Of a stretch of 64,000 nucleotides of DNA, positions 32,911 through 63,914 are shown in pieces. Position numbers and translations under genes: made by a program. This DNA comes from Portunus trituberculatus. Its lineage: Eukaryota > Arthropoda > Malacostraca > Decapoda > Portunidae. Under the pieces are notes generated by a model. It ran no database searches, was not told the DNA's origin, and saw nothing but the letters and a program-made list of their open reading frames with translations. The stretch is taken from positions 15,718,426 to 15,782,425 of the forward strand of contig NC_059289.1 of NCBI RefSeq assembly GCF_017591435.1. Direction: 5' to 3'. Each line of letters opens with the position of its first letter. Positions within the stretch are counted from its first letter, which is position 1.

Positions 32911-33218
32911 AATTATGTGTGATTTCATGTCCATGGACATTGGAAAAAGTATGAATCGATGAAATTTTGCTTCACTGTTTACTCCTTGCCATGTAATATA
33001 CGAAAAAAAGTAATAACCTTTTGCCATAATTTCTCTCGGAAACGGTCTGCTGTATTTTTTTTCAATATTGTAACTATTTCGCATTAACACCGGTATTAAT
33101 TGGTCTACGTGACATATTTAGGAAACTATAATGTGTGGTTTACATTAGTCAAACCATCAGTTCTTTCTTAGTTTTCCTCTAGTAATGAAAAAAAGAGTGG
33201 CAATTTCCCATTCCTTAA

Positions 33219-34401
33219 TGCTGAGGTCACACTACAACTTTTTCTCTTTTTACAACGACGTCCCCGACGGTCGTAGGATGGCTGTCGCCGGTATCAATGA
33301 CATCATTTTAACGGTTTTTGACCTGTCATAAGATGTCGTAAGTCAAGTCGTACGATAACGTGACGATATCGAACGATGTCGTAAGATGTCCTTGTTGTCA
33401 CACGACATCGTAGAAGCATTACGACAATCGAGCGCTGCATTCGACTGTCAGAAGAGAGTCACAAGTAAAGCCATTTCATCGGGCACGATGACGTACAATG
33501 AAGTTATAGAGAGATGCGATGTCGCACGTGTTGCAAACGACATCATTCGACATCGAACGAGTCATAAATCGTTGAAATACTGAGTTACGACTGGTCTTTG
33601 AACATACATTTGGCAGTGAAGCACGAAAACGCTGTCGCCAGAATCGTCGTGACCAGTGTGACCGCTCGTGCTTTGCCGCCAGTTTACCCGCCGAAGACGA
33701 TGGGACAGGAAGGGCATGCGTGGGTATGATGTCCCATCGTCGTCGCAAGACCTCTCTGAAGCATCCATGGACATCGCAGGCCCATTGGACATGAGTATGG
33801 AGGAGCCACCTTCGAGACCAGGAGTGAAACATCCACCTTCAGACCCCCACGAAGGTGAATGTAACGTCCTTGCTCTGAAATGCTCCCAATCGTTACAACA
33901 ATCGCAGAAAACTGGTCTGTACGACTGTCGGGGGCATCGTAGTAAAAAAAAAAAAAAAAAACTGTAGTGTGACCCCAGCATAATGCAACAATGTTTTCGT
34001 GCGTTACTGCCAAACGTATGTTCAAAGACCAGTCGTAACTCAGTATTTTGACGATTTTTGACTCGTTCGATGTCGAACGATGTCGTTTGCAGCACGTGCG
34101 ACATCGTATCTCTCTATAACGTCATCGTACGTCATCGTACGCCCGATGAAATGGCTTTGCTTGTCGTGACTCTTACCGACAGTCGAATGCAGCGCTCGAT
34201 TGTCGTAATGCTTCTACTATGTCATGTGACAACAAGGACATCTTACGATATCGCCGCGTTAACGTAAAAGACTTGACTCACGACATCTTACGATAGGCCA
34301 AACACAGTTAAAATGACGTCATTGATGTCGAAGACAGCTCTCCTACGACCGTCGGGAACGTCGTCGTCAAAAAGAAAAAAAAATGTAGTGTGACCCCAGC
34401 A
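33219..34401. mobile_element. Foldback-type element with ~410-bp terminal inverted repeats
   Basis: The left arm (33219-33630) and right arm (33993-34401) are inverted copies. The outer end is TGCTGRGGTCACACTACA on both sides, and internal blocks such as GACTGGTCTTTGAACATAC and GCGCTGCATTCGACTGTC are mirrored. TAA flanks both ends (33216-33218 and 34402-34404), a possible 3-bp target duplication of PIF/Harbinger type. The 362-bp spacer holds an additional copy of the terminus (GTAGTGTGACCCCAGCATAA at about 33964-33983), so the element may be a composite. No transposase was recognised; the spacer's short open frames match nothing I know. Confidence 0.8.
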
Positions 34402-34454
34402 TAACATAAGAGAGGCCAATGTTTTGGGTTGCGATCGTAAGCTCTGCCCACTGG

Positions 34455-34568
34455 CTTCACTTGTTTTTAGTACGGCGGGATAGGCGCTTGCCGTCCTTCA
34501 ATCTTACGTCCCTGCTTTGGATTCTGGAGCGATCAAGAACCACTTGTAGCAGTAAGATCAAGTTCAAG
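34455..34568 (+). other. Exon-like segment at the LINE 5' edge
   Basis: A T-rich acceptor-like tract ending CTTGTTTTTAG precedes about 34456, and AAGTTCAAG|GTGAGAG is a good donor context at 34568/34569. In one frame it encodes LERSRTTCSSKIK. A related segment with the same motif occurs after the LINE at 37687-37837. It may be a genuine exon, part of a target duplication, or the upstream end of the LINE's endonuclease frame; I cannot decide. Confidence 0.35.
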
Positions 34569-35138
34569 GTGAGAGTAGAATGTAAGAATAAAGGTGGCAA
34601 AATAGAGGTGGTGGTGGTGGTGGTAGTATATATGACTGTTATGGGAGAAAGAGCTGATAGGGGGAATAGGAGGAAGTATGATATACTTAGGAGAGTTGTG
34701 ACTTGTGAGAGAGCATAGGGAGGAAAGAGTGCTTGTTATGGGTGATATGAATGCACACATAGGGTTACTGGGTGAACGGATGAACAGGAATGGTGAATTT
34801 TTTTAATAGTTTGTGGATGAAATGGAGTTGGAGAATTTGAATGTTACCTTGGCTGAGGGGCGAGTGACTTGGAATGCAAGGGAGCATGAATCTGCGATTG
34901 ACTACATGTTGGTGAATGGAAGAATGCGTGAGATTGTGTCACACATGTGGATAGATGAGGATGGTATGGTGGATATTGTCTGACCACAATATGCTGGTTA
35001 TGGAGTGCCAGATGCAGAGTGGGAGTGAAGTGAGAGTGGCAGGTAAGGAAAGGAGGTGGAGACTGAGTTGTAGGGTGGGAGAACTTTCAGGTAGATCTGA
35101 GTGAGAGAAGATGGGATGATGATGTAAGTATATATGAT

Positions 35139-35861
35139 GTGGAGCACCTGAATGAGAGACTGGTTGAGAATGTGTGGAGTGCTGCTGAGAATCAGATAGG
35201 GAATGTGAGAGTATATAGGAGAAAGAGAGTATGCAAACCATGGTGGAACAATGAAATTAGAGAGGCCAGGAAGGAGCGAAAGAGAATGAGTAGACAGTGT
35301 AGATGGTTGAGGAAAAAGAGACATGAAAGCGATGAGGCAGAGAATGAGTTCCTGAATGCATGGGCAGCGTATGTGAAACAACAGAGACTCCCAAGGCGAA
35401 TGATAAGGAAGGCTAAAGTGAAGTGTGAAAGAAGTGTGATTGAATCTTTAAGAGAGAAAGGCATGGAAGGTGGCCGTGAATGGTACAAGTTCATGAGAGG
35501 TGAGAATATGTCAGAAAATGTTGGTGTGGAGAGTCTGAAAGTGAATGGGGAAGTTATAACAGAGAAGAATGAGATCAGGGAGGCAATTAGACAGTTCTGG
35601 GAAGAGGTGGGTGGTGTAGGTGAAGTGTTTGGTGTGAGAGAAGGATGTGTGACTCTGGAGATGAAGAATGCAGATGAACTGAATGAGAGAATCAGCAAGG
35701 AGGAGGTAAAGAGATGTGTGAAAAGGCAGAAGAATGGGAAGGCAGCAGGTTTAGATGGGATACCATATGAGATGTATAAAAATGGTGGGGAGGTTGTTAT
35801 TGACAGGATGATTGAGATATTTCACCAGGTGTGGGAAGAAGAGAGGGTGCCAAGAATGTGA
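35139..35861 (+). pseudogene. LINE ORF fragment: linker and start of reverse transcriptase
   Basis: The longest intact piece in the first half of the LINE, 240 codons. It is rich in R, K and E up to about residue 120, then KAAGLDGIPYEMYKNGGE marks the fingers of the reverse transcriptase. An in-frame TGA at 35859-35861 falls where VPRMW would be expected, so a point mutation has broken the ORF. Confidence 0.8.
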
Positions 35862-36413
35862 AATGAATGCAGGGTGACTCTGTTGCATAAGGGAGGACAC
35901 AAGAGTAAGAATGAGCTAAGAATTATAGGCCGATTACATTATTAAGTACAGTAGGTATAGTAGTGGAGTGCTGAATGAAAGATTGTGTACTCGTAAATGG
36001 ATTGTACGAGCTGGAGAATTAGGTGAGGAACAGAATGGTTTCCGCGTGGACAGGAGGGCTGAGCATAACTTGTTTGTGGTGAATTAAATTATTAAGAAAA
36101 AAAAAAAGGAGGGAGGTAAACTGTATTTCGGTTTTTTGGATATAGAAAAAACATACGCTAGGGTGGATAGAGAAATGTTAGTCAGAGTCTTAGGAAGGAT
36201 TGGGTTAAGTGAAAAAAATAATCAACATGTATGTTGACACCAGAGCTAAATACAGGCTATACAGGAGAAATAGAGACAGAGTGGGTGAATAGTGAGAGAG
36301 TTAGGCAAGGATGTATTTTGTCACCAACCTTTTTCAGTTTGTATACAGAGGAGTTAGCAGCCAGACTGAGAAGAATGACTGCATGAGTAAGAGTAGGGAA
36401 TGAAAAGATAGGG

Positions 36414-36881
36414 GTGCTCCTTTATGCAGATGATGTGGTGGTCATGAGTGAGTCAGCAGTTGAGTTGCAGAGTATGTTGGATGTTGTGGATGGATATGAG
36501 AGAGACTTTGGAGTTAGGTTTAGTAGTGAGAAAAGTAAGGTGATGATAGTGAATAGGACTGAGGATGAAAGCAATACAGTATGGAGAATTGGAGAGAATG
36601 AGTTGAATCAGGCACGAGAATATAAGTACTTGGGGATGTGGGTGAGTCCAAGTAGGTGTGAAAAGACAAAGAATAAAAAGATAGGCCTAGTGAATCAGCA
36701 GGTAGGACGATTGGGGAGTGCAGCAAGAATGAAAGCAAGCAAATATGACCTGCTGAGAGAAGTGTGGAAGAGTGTGGCTGTGCTTAGTATAATGTATGGT
36801 ATGGATGTGATTGCATGGAATGAAAGTAAAATTGACAAGCTAGAAGTGGGACAGAATAGAAGTAGAAGCTCTGAGAGGTGA
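36414..36881 (+). pseudogene. LINE ORF fragment: reverse transcriptase palm
   Basis: Carries YADDVVVMSES (catalytic YADD), FGVRFSSEKSKVM and EYKYLGMW, the palm and thumb motifs of non-LTR reverse transcriptases. It ends where a frame change leads into the next fragment. Confidence 0.85.
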
Positions 36882-36882
36882 T

Positions 36883-37629
36883 ATGGGATGCAGCACTTTT
36901 AGGGAAAGACTAGTTAAAGCCACACTTGGGTACAAGGTTAGGCTGGAAAGAATGGATGATGAAAGAAAAGTGAGGAAGGTATACCTGTGGAATGAAAGTG
37001 AGAGTCAATGGAGGAAGAGGTGCATGATAATGACAGAGAAGAGTGGTTTACAAGTGGTATGGGGGATGAGAATGGCTGGGAGGAATCAAAGTGAGCGTGA
37101 ATGGATCGTGACAAGAGGAGGCAGGGTAGGAACTGAATGGGATGCAAGGAAATGGAAGAGTGAGATAGACAGAGAGGTGAAGTGGGTGGGACTGAATATA
37201 TGGAAGAATAGGATGGAACGAAAGAGTACCCTGGAATGGTACAAGGAAAAGGAAGCCCTAATGTATGAAAGGTGGTATGATGGCAGCCTGGGTGGTGACC
37301 TCTTCCGAGCTAGGGTACAGTGTATGGATGTGAATGCAAGGAACTACAGGTGGTCCCGCAGCAAGGTGTACCAGATGTGTGACATGGGGGAGGACGAGAC
37401 GGTGGAGCATGTCATGCTGGAGTGTGAGAAGTATGAGAGAGACAGGCATGAGATGATGCAAGTGACCTTGAGTGAATTAGGGCATAAGAGGAATGAAAGA
37501 GTGGAGAAGACAGGAAGGGAATGGATGGTGTTGCTGCTGCGATTGTGTAGAGAGACGAGTGAAAGGATGATGGAGGCTGTGAAGGAGTATCTGGAAAGAA
37601 TGTGGCGAGCGAGGTGTAGAGATCATTAA
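36883..37629 (+). pseudogene. LINE ORF fragment: C-terminal region
   Basis: 248 open codons, R/E/W-rich, with a Cys-His cluster (QMCDMGEDETVEHVMLEC) typical of non-LTR element C-termini, ending at a TAA. This is the best-preserved third of the element. Confidence 0.83.
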
Positions 37630-37686
37630 CGAAGAGAAATGCTACTTTTTTTTTCCTTTATATTTTTTCTGTTTTGTCCTCTGCAG

Positions 37687-37837
37687 GAGCAGCCGATCCA
37701 AAGGCCTGGCTCTGGAGCGATCCCGAGCCACCTGTAGCATCAAGATCAAGACCTTCTCCCCTCCCTCCGGCCACCACAGCTCCCTGCCTCCCAACTCCCA
37801 CGCCCACGGTGATGGCCGACCCCGCCCAGCATCCAAG
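37687..37837 (+). other. Candidate 5' exon upstream of HPS3
   Basis: Strong acceptor (TTTTGTCCTCTGCAG) and perfect donor (AAG|GTAAGT). One frame is open throughout (LALERSRATCSIKIKTFSPP, then a Ser/Pro/His-rich tail ending in phase 0). The exon that carries the HPS3 start (from 39631) is also open in phase 0 upstream of its ATG, so an in-frame join, or use as an untranslated leader, is possible. Not present in vertebrate HPS3 as far as I know. It could instead belong to another transcript. Confidence 0.45.
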
Positions 37838-39630
37838 GTAAGTCTTCACCTGCTGCTTTTTTTCAAAATTCTCCCTGCCGTGAGGTGCCTGTAAGCTCGC
37901 CTCCAACCACTGGTATTCTGAAAGCCCAGGTGTTGGCAAAGTGAAGGGCGCCGCCGGTAGTGTTTACCCCTCCCTGACATTGACACCTGCCAATATAGTA
38001 ACAGGTGCACGTCTGTCCTGAACTACTTCTACCTGACTAATTCGTCGCACCGTTGGTCAATATAATTCAGGTGACACACATTGACAGTAGCTTTGGTCTG
38101 AGTTTTAGACATCGCAGCAGTACTGACCATCACGAGGCAGTGTGTGCAGGGCCAGAACACCAGGGAAGTCCTGAACTGCCTGGGTGTTAGCACTCATGAT
38201 ATGGACTCAACACATTCCTCTTTTAGTTTTGCTGTTTTTTTTTTTTTTTTTTTGTTGGATATTTTGTAATCCATATACTGGCAAGAATTTGGTTTATCCA
38301 TATATATATATTAAAGTACACAACTCTTGTATGTACCTCATCCCTAGTGTTGATTTATGTTGCATCAGTCACATACTTTCGGAAAACTTAGTCTTTCACC
38401 ATACTCTCGTTTCAGGACGAAGCTAGGTACTTTTCTGGTAATTTTTGACCCATTTTGAATGAATCTGCTCTTAATTTTTTTTTTTTTTTTGCAAATCAGT
38501 TCTTTCTTATATTATCCCTCCCCCATAAAACATACAAAGTACTGTATTGCAATGAAAAAAAAAAAAAAGGATTAATACAAAACAGACTGAAATGTACCAG
38601 AAGAAAATAGTTTTGTTATTGCAAAGTACCTCAAAAGTAACAGTTCAAAATTTTTACTGTTACTGCTGTAGAGAGCACTCACTGCTGCCACTGGCTGTGC
38701 CAACCTATTGAAACTTATTTATTTAACCAAAATTAACCTAACCTTAAAGTTCTTTAACCTTATCTAGCCTAACCTTGCTTATGTAATCTTTTTAAGGCGG
38801 CACGCATTGTTTATGTCTTTATTAGAATAAATTAACTTTACTCATCTCAATAAAACTGATCTACTAAAGCAAATTATCCTTACCTAATGAGCAATGCTAA
38901 GAAATTAATATGAAGTGAACAACTTATTTCTCTTCTTCATTAAATCTGTCGGTACAATGGTAATATTTGAGGTGACAACCTGCCTGTTTAGAATTCTTCC
39001 ATAGACTGATTCAAATCAGGTCACTTCTTTTCACAAACCACTATGATTGGCCTGATTTATTATGTATATATTACTTTTTATTGATCAGTGGCTGTATGCT
39101 TAAACAAAATCACTGTGTTTAATTTCGTGCATGCACAAATAATGTGATAATACACACACACACACACGAATGAACACATTGAGTAGCATTCTTAACTTTC
39201 TCAAGTCCTCATTGCCCATCAGTCCATTACACGTGCAGGTGTCCCAGTGCATTAGCTTGTTCTCCCCCAAAATTATGAATCTTTAAAAATTGCTGTCAGT
39301 GTTATAAACTATTTATGATGATTATGTATGGATTCAAATTACTCAATAAGAAAACTCTACATGATGAGAAGGTAAGAAAAGCTATGTTGATTAAGGTGAA
39401 AGGGTAACAGTTTCTTCATGTATTGTACATGATCTGTGGTATTTTTTACAAGAACAGCCTTTATTTGCAGTTTTATATTTGTAGTTTGAGGTAACTTATT
39501 GAATGGTCATTAATAAGAATGGGTCTCTTTTGTAATACATCACTCTATTAACAGCTGGTGCATTGTCTCAATTGTAGTTATGAGCTTCAGTAATATTTTG
39601 TTGTAATTGTACATTTTCTTCATATACTAG
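37838..39630. other. AT-rich sequence upstream of HPS3 exon 1
   Basis: Poly-T runs at about 38230-38252 and 38477-38490, poly-A near 38556-38568 and a short (CA)n near 39152-39167. No gene is seen; if the 37687 exon is real, this is its intron. Confidence 0.5.
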
Positions 39631-39651
39631 AAAAGAATCACTTGCAGCAAG

Positions 39652-59645
<19,994 letters not shown>

Positions 59646-61248
59646 CATGTACTACTGATTGACAACTCCAGGTGATGTCTAGTCATTAGACATTATGTAA
59701 ATATTATTAGCAGAGCTGAAAGGAGGAATGTGCTTTGTTTTTGTTGATGAGAAGGAAACAACAGTTTGGAAAAAAAAATTAGGACAAAATGTGACATCAG
59801 GTCAAATCTTTCCTCTTGTAGGCTATTGATCATTTTATCGTCACTTGGCTTCACACTGATTATGCTCTTCCTTCCAGCTTATCTGGCTCTTAGTCATTAA
59901 AAGTTTTGGGAAAGTGGATTGAATCTCTAGTATTCTAGTCATTTGAATGATTCAAGTACTTTGAATATTTATGTGCTACCATATATGGAACTTCAGATTA
60001 CTTGTCTTTCCCTTTTGGGTAGCCTTTGTTCTTTCCATAAAGGATGATCATGGCAAAGCTTTCAATCACTCAACATACTTATATATGATTGTTATGCAAT
60101 TGGCTACGAGAAAGGGGAGAGTAATGTGTTAATACTATGGGAACAGTATGCTCCAACAAATTTAGTTGTTGACTGGTTATTAGATCGAAACAAGATCACA
60201 GTCAACAATTACAAAAATAGTAATGGCTTAGAAGATAGGTATAGATGTAACTATTGGAAATTGATCTGAAGGGGGATGTATTGTAATAAATGAAAGAATA
60301 CAGGCAATGCCAAGAAGGGAACTCTTACATGTCTCTCATACAAGCTCTATTTGTAAACCATGCAGAGTAGGGAGGATGTCTGCTAGTGTGTGGTAACTTT
60401 TAGAACTTTCATGGAGCACTATTATTATGACAACCCTTTTAAAAGACATAGAAGTAAGTAGCAAGGAATATGTGATAATTAGATATTCTTGTTAGGTAGT
60501 CTTGTTGCTTACAGTAGCTAAAAATGTTTTAAGTGACCGGGTAACAACGATCATAGTTTAGGAAATTTTTTAAAGTACGGTGATCGTATATGTACGATTG
60601 TAGCATCGCATGCGGAGAAGCGGGGATCGTACCGGTAATCATGATTTTTCCGCGCTAAATGTTTGAATCTCTCCCCTTCACTATTGGTCCTGGGGCAAGT
60701 GGAGGTATCTGGCATCTTTTCTTGTTCACCTGCTTGAGCCTTGAGACATATGTTCCCTCACAATGTCATATTTTCCCATTTCAAGGCGACATCTGGCAAC
60801 CCCCGTCACCCGGAGGGAGGAAACGGTACTCCTAGTGATGTTATGTCAGTGTTACTCGGTAGATGACATTGAGGAGTGATGAAAATGAAAATGGATTTTT
60901 TTTTTACTGAGACAGAAGAAAGTGAAGACTCCAGTAGTGATTCTGATAGTGATCTGGGAGACAGAGACCAACCCTTACAACGACGTTCATAACCCTCCTC
61001 ACGTAGCCTATTCCCCTCCAGCAATGCGCTGGTGTGTGTCACCCATGGTTGCCTCTACAGGACTGTGCTTGTTGGCCAATTCACGTGAATCCCATTGCTA
61101 ATAAGAGTTGCCAGATTCCAATTATTATAGAAACCCACAATTCTTGTAATATGTAGTTTCTTTTTCTTTTCCAGTTTTACACATCATTTCATATACCTGA
61201 GTTAGCATTTTCTTGACATTAAAGTGCAATTCTAAGAAATTGACTTGA
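59646..61248. other. HPS3 3' UTR and downstream sequence
   Basis: AT-rich to about 60530. A short acidic frame at 60879-60992 (MKMKMDFFFTETEESED and SDSDSDLGDRD, 37 codons) resembles the transposase starts seen in the TTAA elements, but I found no TIR or TTAA pair around it. Nothing else was assigned. Confidence 0.45.
59896..59901 (+). terminator. Candidate HPS3 polyadenylation signal
   Basis: ATTAAA about 250 bp after the stop. A canonical AATAAA also occurs at 60285-60290 (640 bp after the stop). Either could end the transcript. Confidence 0.4.
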
Positions 61249-61770
61249 GGCCTGTCCAAACGAGTGGGCCTGATCAGCAGGCATGCCCATTAAGAGGCAC
61301 ACTTGATGGGCAAACGGTCTAATTGCCCAAGTGCCCGTCAAGCGAAATCACTGAGGTGGTGCCCGGTAGCTGGAGCTTTGACCCTGCCAGACATAAAAGT
61401 TAATATCGTGAACCCACAGCAGGCTTTCCTCCCACATCCCACGTCATTGTAACACAGTTCACATTTCACCATGTCAACCCCGGAGAACTCAAGCAAGCCA
61501 CCTGCCATTTATTAGTCTAAAGCACTGACTAGCATGTTGACTTCTTTATCATGAGAATCCATGTTTATGGAATGTGAAGCTGGAATGCTATAAGAATAGA
61601 GAGACAAACGCATAACAGCACTGAAGACATTGCTACAGAGATAAGAGAGCATGGTGCTTCCGTTACGACAGATGACATAAGAAAGAAAATGACACCATGT
61701 AACCAGTTTCGGCATGAATGCAAGGTGAAGCATTCACAAAAGTCAGACTTGCTAAAAATTGCTTCTGCTG
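61249..61770 (+). mobile_element. Harbinger-like end with a decayed MADF-domain frame
   Basis: GGCCTGTCCAAACGAGTGGG at 61249 resembles a DNA-transposon terminus. Downstream, an ATG at about 61471 starts STPENSSKPPA. After frame changes the + strand reads ENPCLWNVKLECYKNRETNA, then IATEIREHGASV and MTP-NQFRHECKVKH, the layout of a MADF (Myb/SANT-like) domain. MADF proteins commonly accompany PIF/Harbinger transposases. The frame is broken by several stops and no 3' terminus was identified. Confidence 0.5.
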
Positions 61771-61902
61771 TTATGCTGTCTCTCATGTTTGTATCCTTTT
61801 CATTATGTAAGGCTTCACCTTTGCTAGTAAAATATACAGAGTGCTTACACTCATTCTCATATAATTTCTGATGTCTAGTTCATGATGTGTTGCTTTCATA
61901 TA

Positions 61903-62418
61903 CAGTAATACCTCTAAGATATGAACGCCCCAACATATGATTTTTTTTTTTTTTTTTTTATATATGACGAAAAATTTCATAATTTACGCCTTGAAAAACG
62001 AAGATATTTTTAAGATACGAATAGCCATCGGTAGGTGGCGCAGCAATCGCTTGGTTACCCGCATCCACCCGAATATTGAGTTCGCGTTGTTCATCCATTG
62101 TGCATGCATGTGTCTGTGCTCCTCGGCAGTGTGTATTTTTCTTAAGTTTTGTGAACTCAAGACCTCATGATCATGGGTCCCAAAAGTAAAAATAAGGAGG
62201 CTGAAAAGAAGAAACTTAGAAGTCTCGCAATGGATATGAAACACAAGATCATTGCAAAATATGAACGTGGTGTGCATATCTGTGACTTGGCCCTGTGCAC
62301 TAATGCTAGTAGTAACTGTAAAGTCAAACCATTGTTGGTTAATCATTCTGAGAACCCCAGAGCCTTTAAAGCACATAAGGTGTTAAAAGAGAAACCAGGT
62401 CATGTGGCGTGCCAATAG
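61903..62418 (+). mobile_element. pogo/Tigger-like element, 5' part
   Basis: Starts CAGTAATACCTCTAAGATAT after TA (61901-61902), as pogo-group elements do. An ORF at 62167-62418 begins (second Met) MGPKSKNKEAEKKKLRS and continues AMDMKHKIIAKYERGVHICDLA, a CENP-B/Tigger-type helix-turn-helix start. The frame then loses similarity and stops; no DDE domain or 3' TIR was found. Confidence 0.65.
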
Positions 62419-62505
62419 TAAGGCATGGGTAACTCGCCAATTCCTCCTACGAACTACATATATGAAGTTCTGTCACAGCGTCAGTAAGTATGAATGCATG
62501 TTTAA

Positions 62506-63066
62506 CCCCTAAAACTCAGGGAAGTTGGGAATTTTCACTCGCGCAAACTCAGCAGGTTTGGCAAGAAACACACAAAATAGCCTGTATTCACATAATGATT
62601 ACAAATGGTGTTCTGCCCACAAGCAACTCTTCCTCTTTGCAATGCAAAAAAACAAGTCTCTAGATGCTATGGTTACCAAAATATCACAGGTTGAATGAGG
62701 TGGTATCATCGGTGCACATGGCCTTGCATCCGATCGGGTTCAGCGGTCTTGGCTAGAGCGATACAAAACGGGCCTCTTGTATCTCTCTCTCTCTCCTGTC
62801 ACCTGTTCTGATACCACTCATTCAAAAGTTGTCTCCCTGCAACATGGCAAGAGGGCTGAGGTGTAGAAGTAAGGCCTGCAGAAGAGGTGGCAGACACCAT
62901 GAAATCAGTCGCTCCCATCGTGGGAGTTGGTGACACAGTGACATATAGCATATGTTTACTCCTGATGAATGTTGCCAGCTCACAAGCAAAGAAAACGGGA
63001 AGAAAATAGCCAAAATATAGCCCAAAAACGCCTAAACGTCTATCTACATGCCACGAGTCTTGCGGG
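62506..63066. mobile_element. TTAA-flanked non-autonomous element
   Basis: TTAA at 62502-62505 and 63067-63070. The termini are CCCCTAAAACTCAGGG on the left and, read inward, CCCGCAAGACTCGTGG on the right (11 of 16 match). It is 561 bp with no recognisable coding region. Weaker than the other TTAA elements because the TIR match is partial. Confidence 0.5.
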
Positions 63067-63089
63067 TTAAATTGTTGTTTTAGGCAATA

Positions 63090-63914
63090 CAGTAATCCCT
63101 CCCGTATCCGAACTAATTGGGCCACAGGGGGTTCGAATATTGCGAGAATCCGGATACGGGAAGTAAAAGTAAATACCCCCTTCCTACCTCCACCATGTCA
63201 CTGTAGTGCTCAATTTTTAATGTCTAAATGAATGAAAGTGGATAGAAATACACACAAATCACTTATTTGCAGAATACAATATAGTAGTGCATATGTACAC
63301 ACACATTATGGAAGGTGAGTGAGCCTGTTTCATCATCCCGTGTGGTCTAGCGGCGACATGTTTGTGTACGTGCTACTTATCTGCTTCGGAGGCATCCCGT
63401 GTGGTCTAGCGGCGACATGTTTGTGTACGTGCTACTTATCTGCTTCCTCCGATGCTGACTTCAGCTCCACATCAATATCCTGTTGGTGGTATGATGCATA
63501 CGTACTTAGTTAAGTATTTTTCTTATATATAAAAATGGAAGCAACTTTCACAATACAAAGGGAAGACTTTGGGATGCCGAATTCTTCCTGTGTGCACTCG
63601 ACCACCCTTCATCACACCGACGTAATATTTCCCGCTTCGTCTTCAAAGTCAGCACTTTCCTGGGTCGTTTTGCAGGTAGAGGGTTACATATTAGTCCGAA
63701 AATTATCGTCAGTATACAACCAACGTTCACTAGTTGAAGAACAACAGAGCCGTGACCCAGGTTGAGTGAGAGGCGGGAAGCACAAGCGCGCCACCACGCG
63801 GCAAATATGTAAATTGGCGGGAAATTCAAACCACTCAGTCCATGTTTGGATTCGTGGGGCCAGTCTAGGAATGGTTAGGATATTGGCGAGGTTTGGATAC
63901 AGGTGGGATTACTA
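63090..63914 (-). mobile_element. Internally deleted Tigger-like element
   Basis: The left end CAGTAATCCCTCCCGTATCC and the right end, read inward, TAGTAATCCCACCTGTATCC are inverted copies, flanked by TA (63088-63089 and 63915-63916). The minus-strand frame 63829-63548 contains RPRKVLTLKTKREIL followed by RRCDEG, the start of a Tigger/CENP-B-type transposase. The remaining transposase is missing. A 59-bp tandem duplication lies inside. Confidence 0.8.
63334..63446. repeat. 59-bp tandem duplication with tRNA A-box-like core
   Basis: Two nearly identical units (63334-63392 and from 63393), each containing TCCCGTGTGGTCTAGCGGCG, which resembles the 5' end and A box of a glutamate tRNA, followed by TGTTTGTGTACGTGCTACTT. 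No B box follows, so it is not a tRNA gene. Confidence 0.75.

Larger units (their letters stand above)
34569..37680 (+). mobile_element. Decayed non-LTR retrotransposon (EN/RT LINE)
   Basis: Translating the + strand with several frame changes gives an AP-endonuclease (VVVVYMTVMGERADR, GDMNAHIG at 34741-34764, AIDYM at 34894-34908, then SDHNML). It is followed by a reverse transcriptase (NGKAAGLDGIPYEMYKNGG, FLDIEKTYARVDREML, VRQGCILSPTFF, YADD at 36423-36434, EYKYLGMWVS) and a C-terminal Cys-His region (CQMCD-like QMCDMGEDETVEHVMLEC at about 37372-37425). The catalytic YADD is intact but in-frame stops and shifts break the ORF, so it is inactive. The 5' end appears truncated near the start of the endonuclease. 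Family: Jockey/CR1/L2-like group by motif style; the clade is not resolved. Confidence 0.88.

Noticed and set aside
34939..35698. Minus-strand open frames rich in Ser, Leu and His
   Set aside because: Shadows of the + strand LINE ORF, which carries all the recognisable endonuclease and RT motifs.
37681..37839. Treating the 37687-37837 segment as a proven HPS3 exon
   Set aside because: Splice sites are excellent and phase permits it, but vertebrate HPS3 begins at the downstream ATG and there is no transcript evidence, so it is listed only as a candidate.
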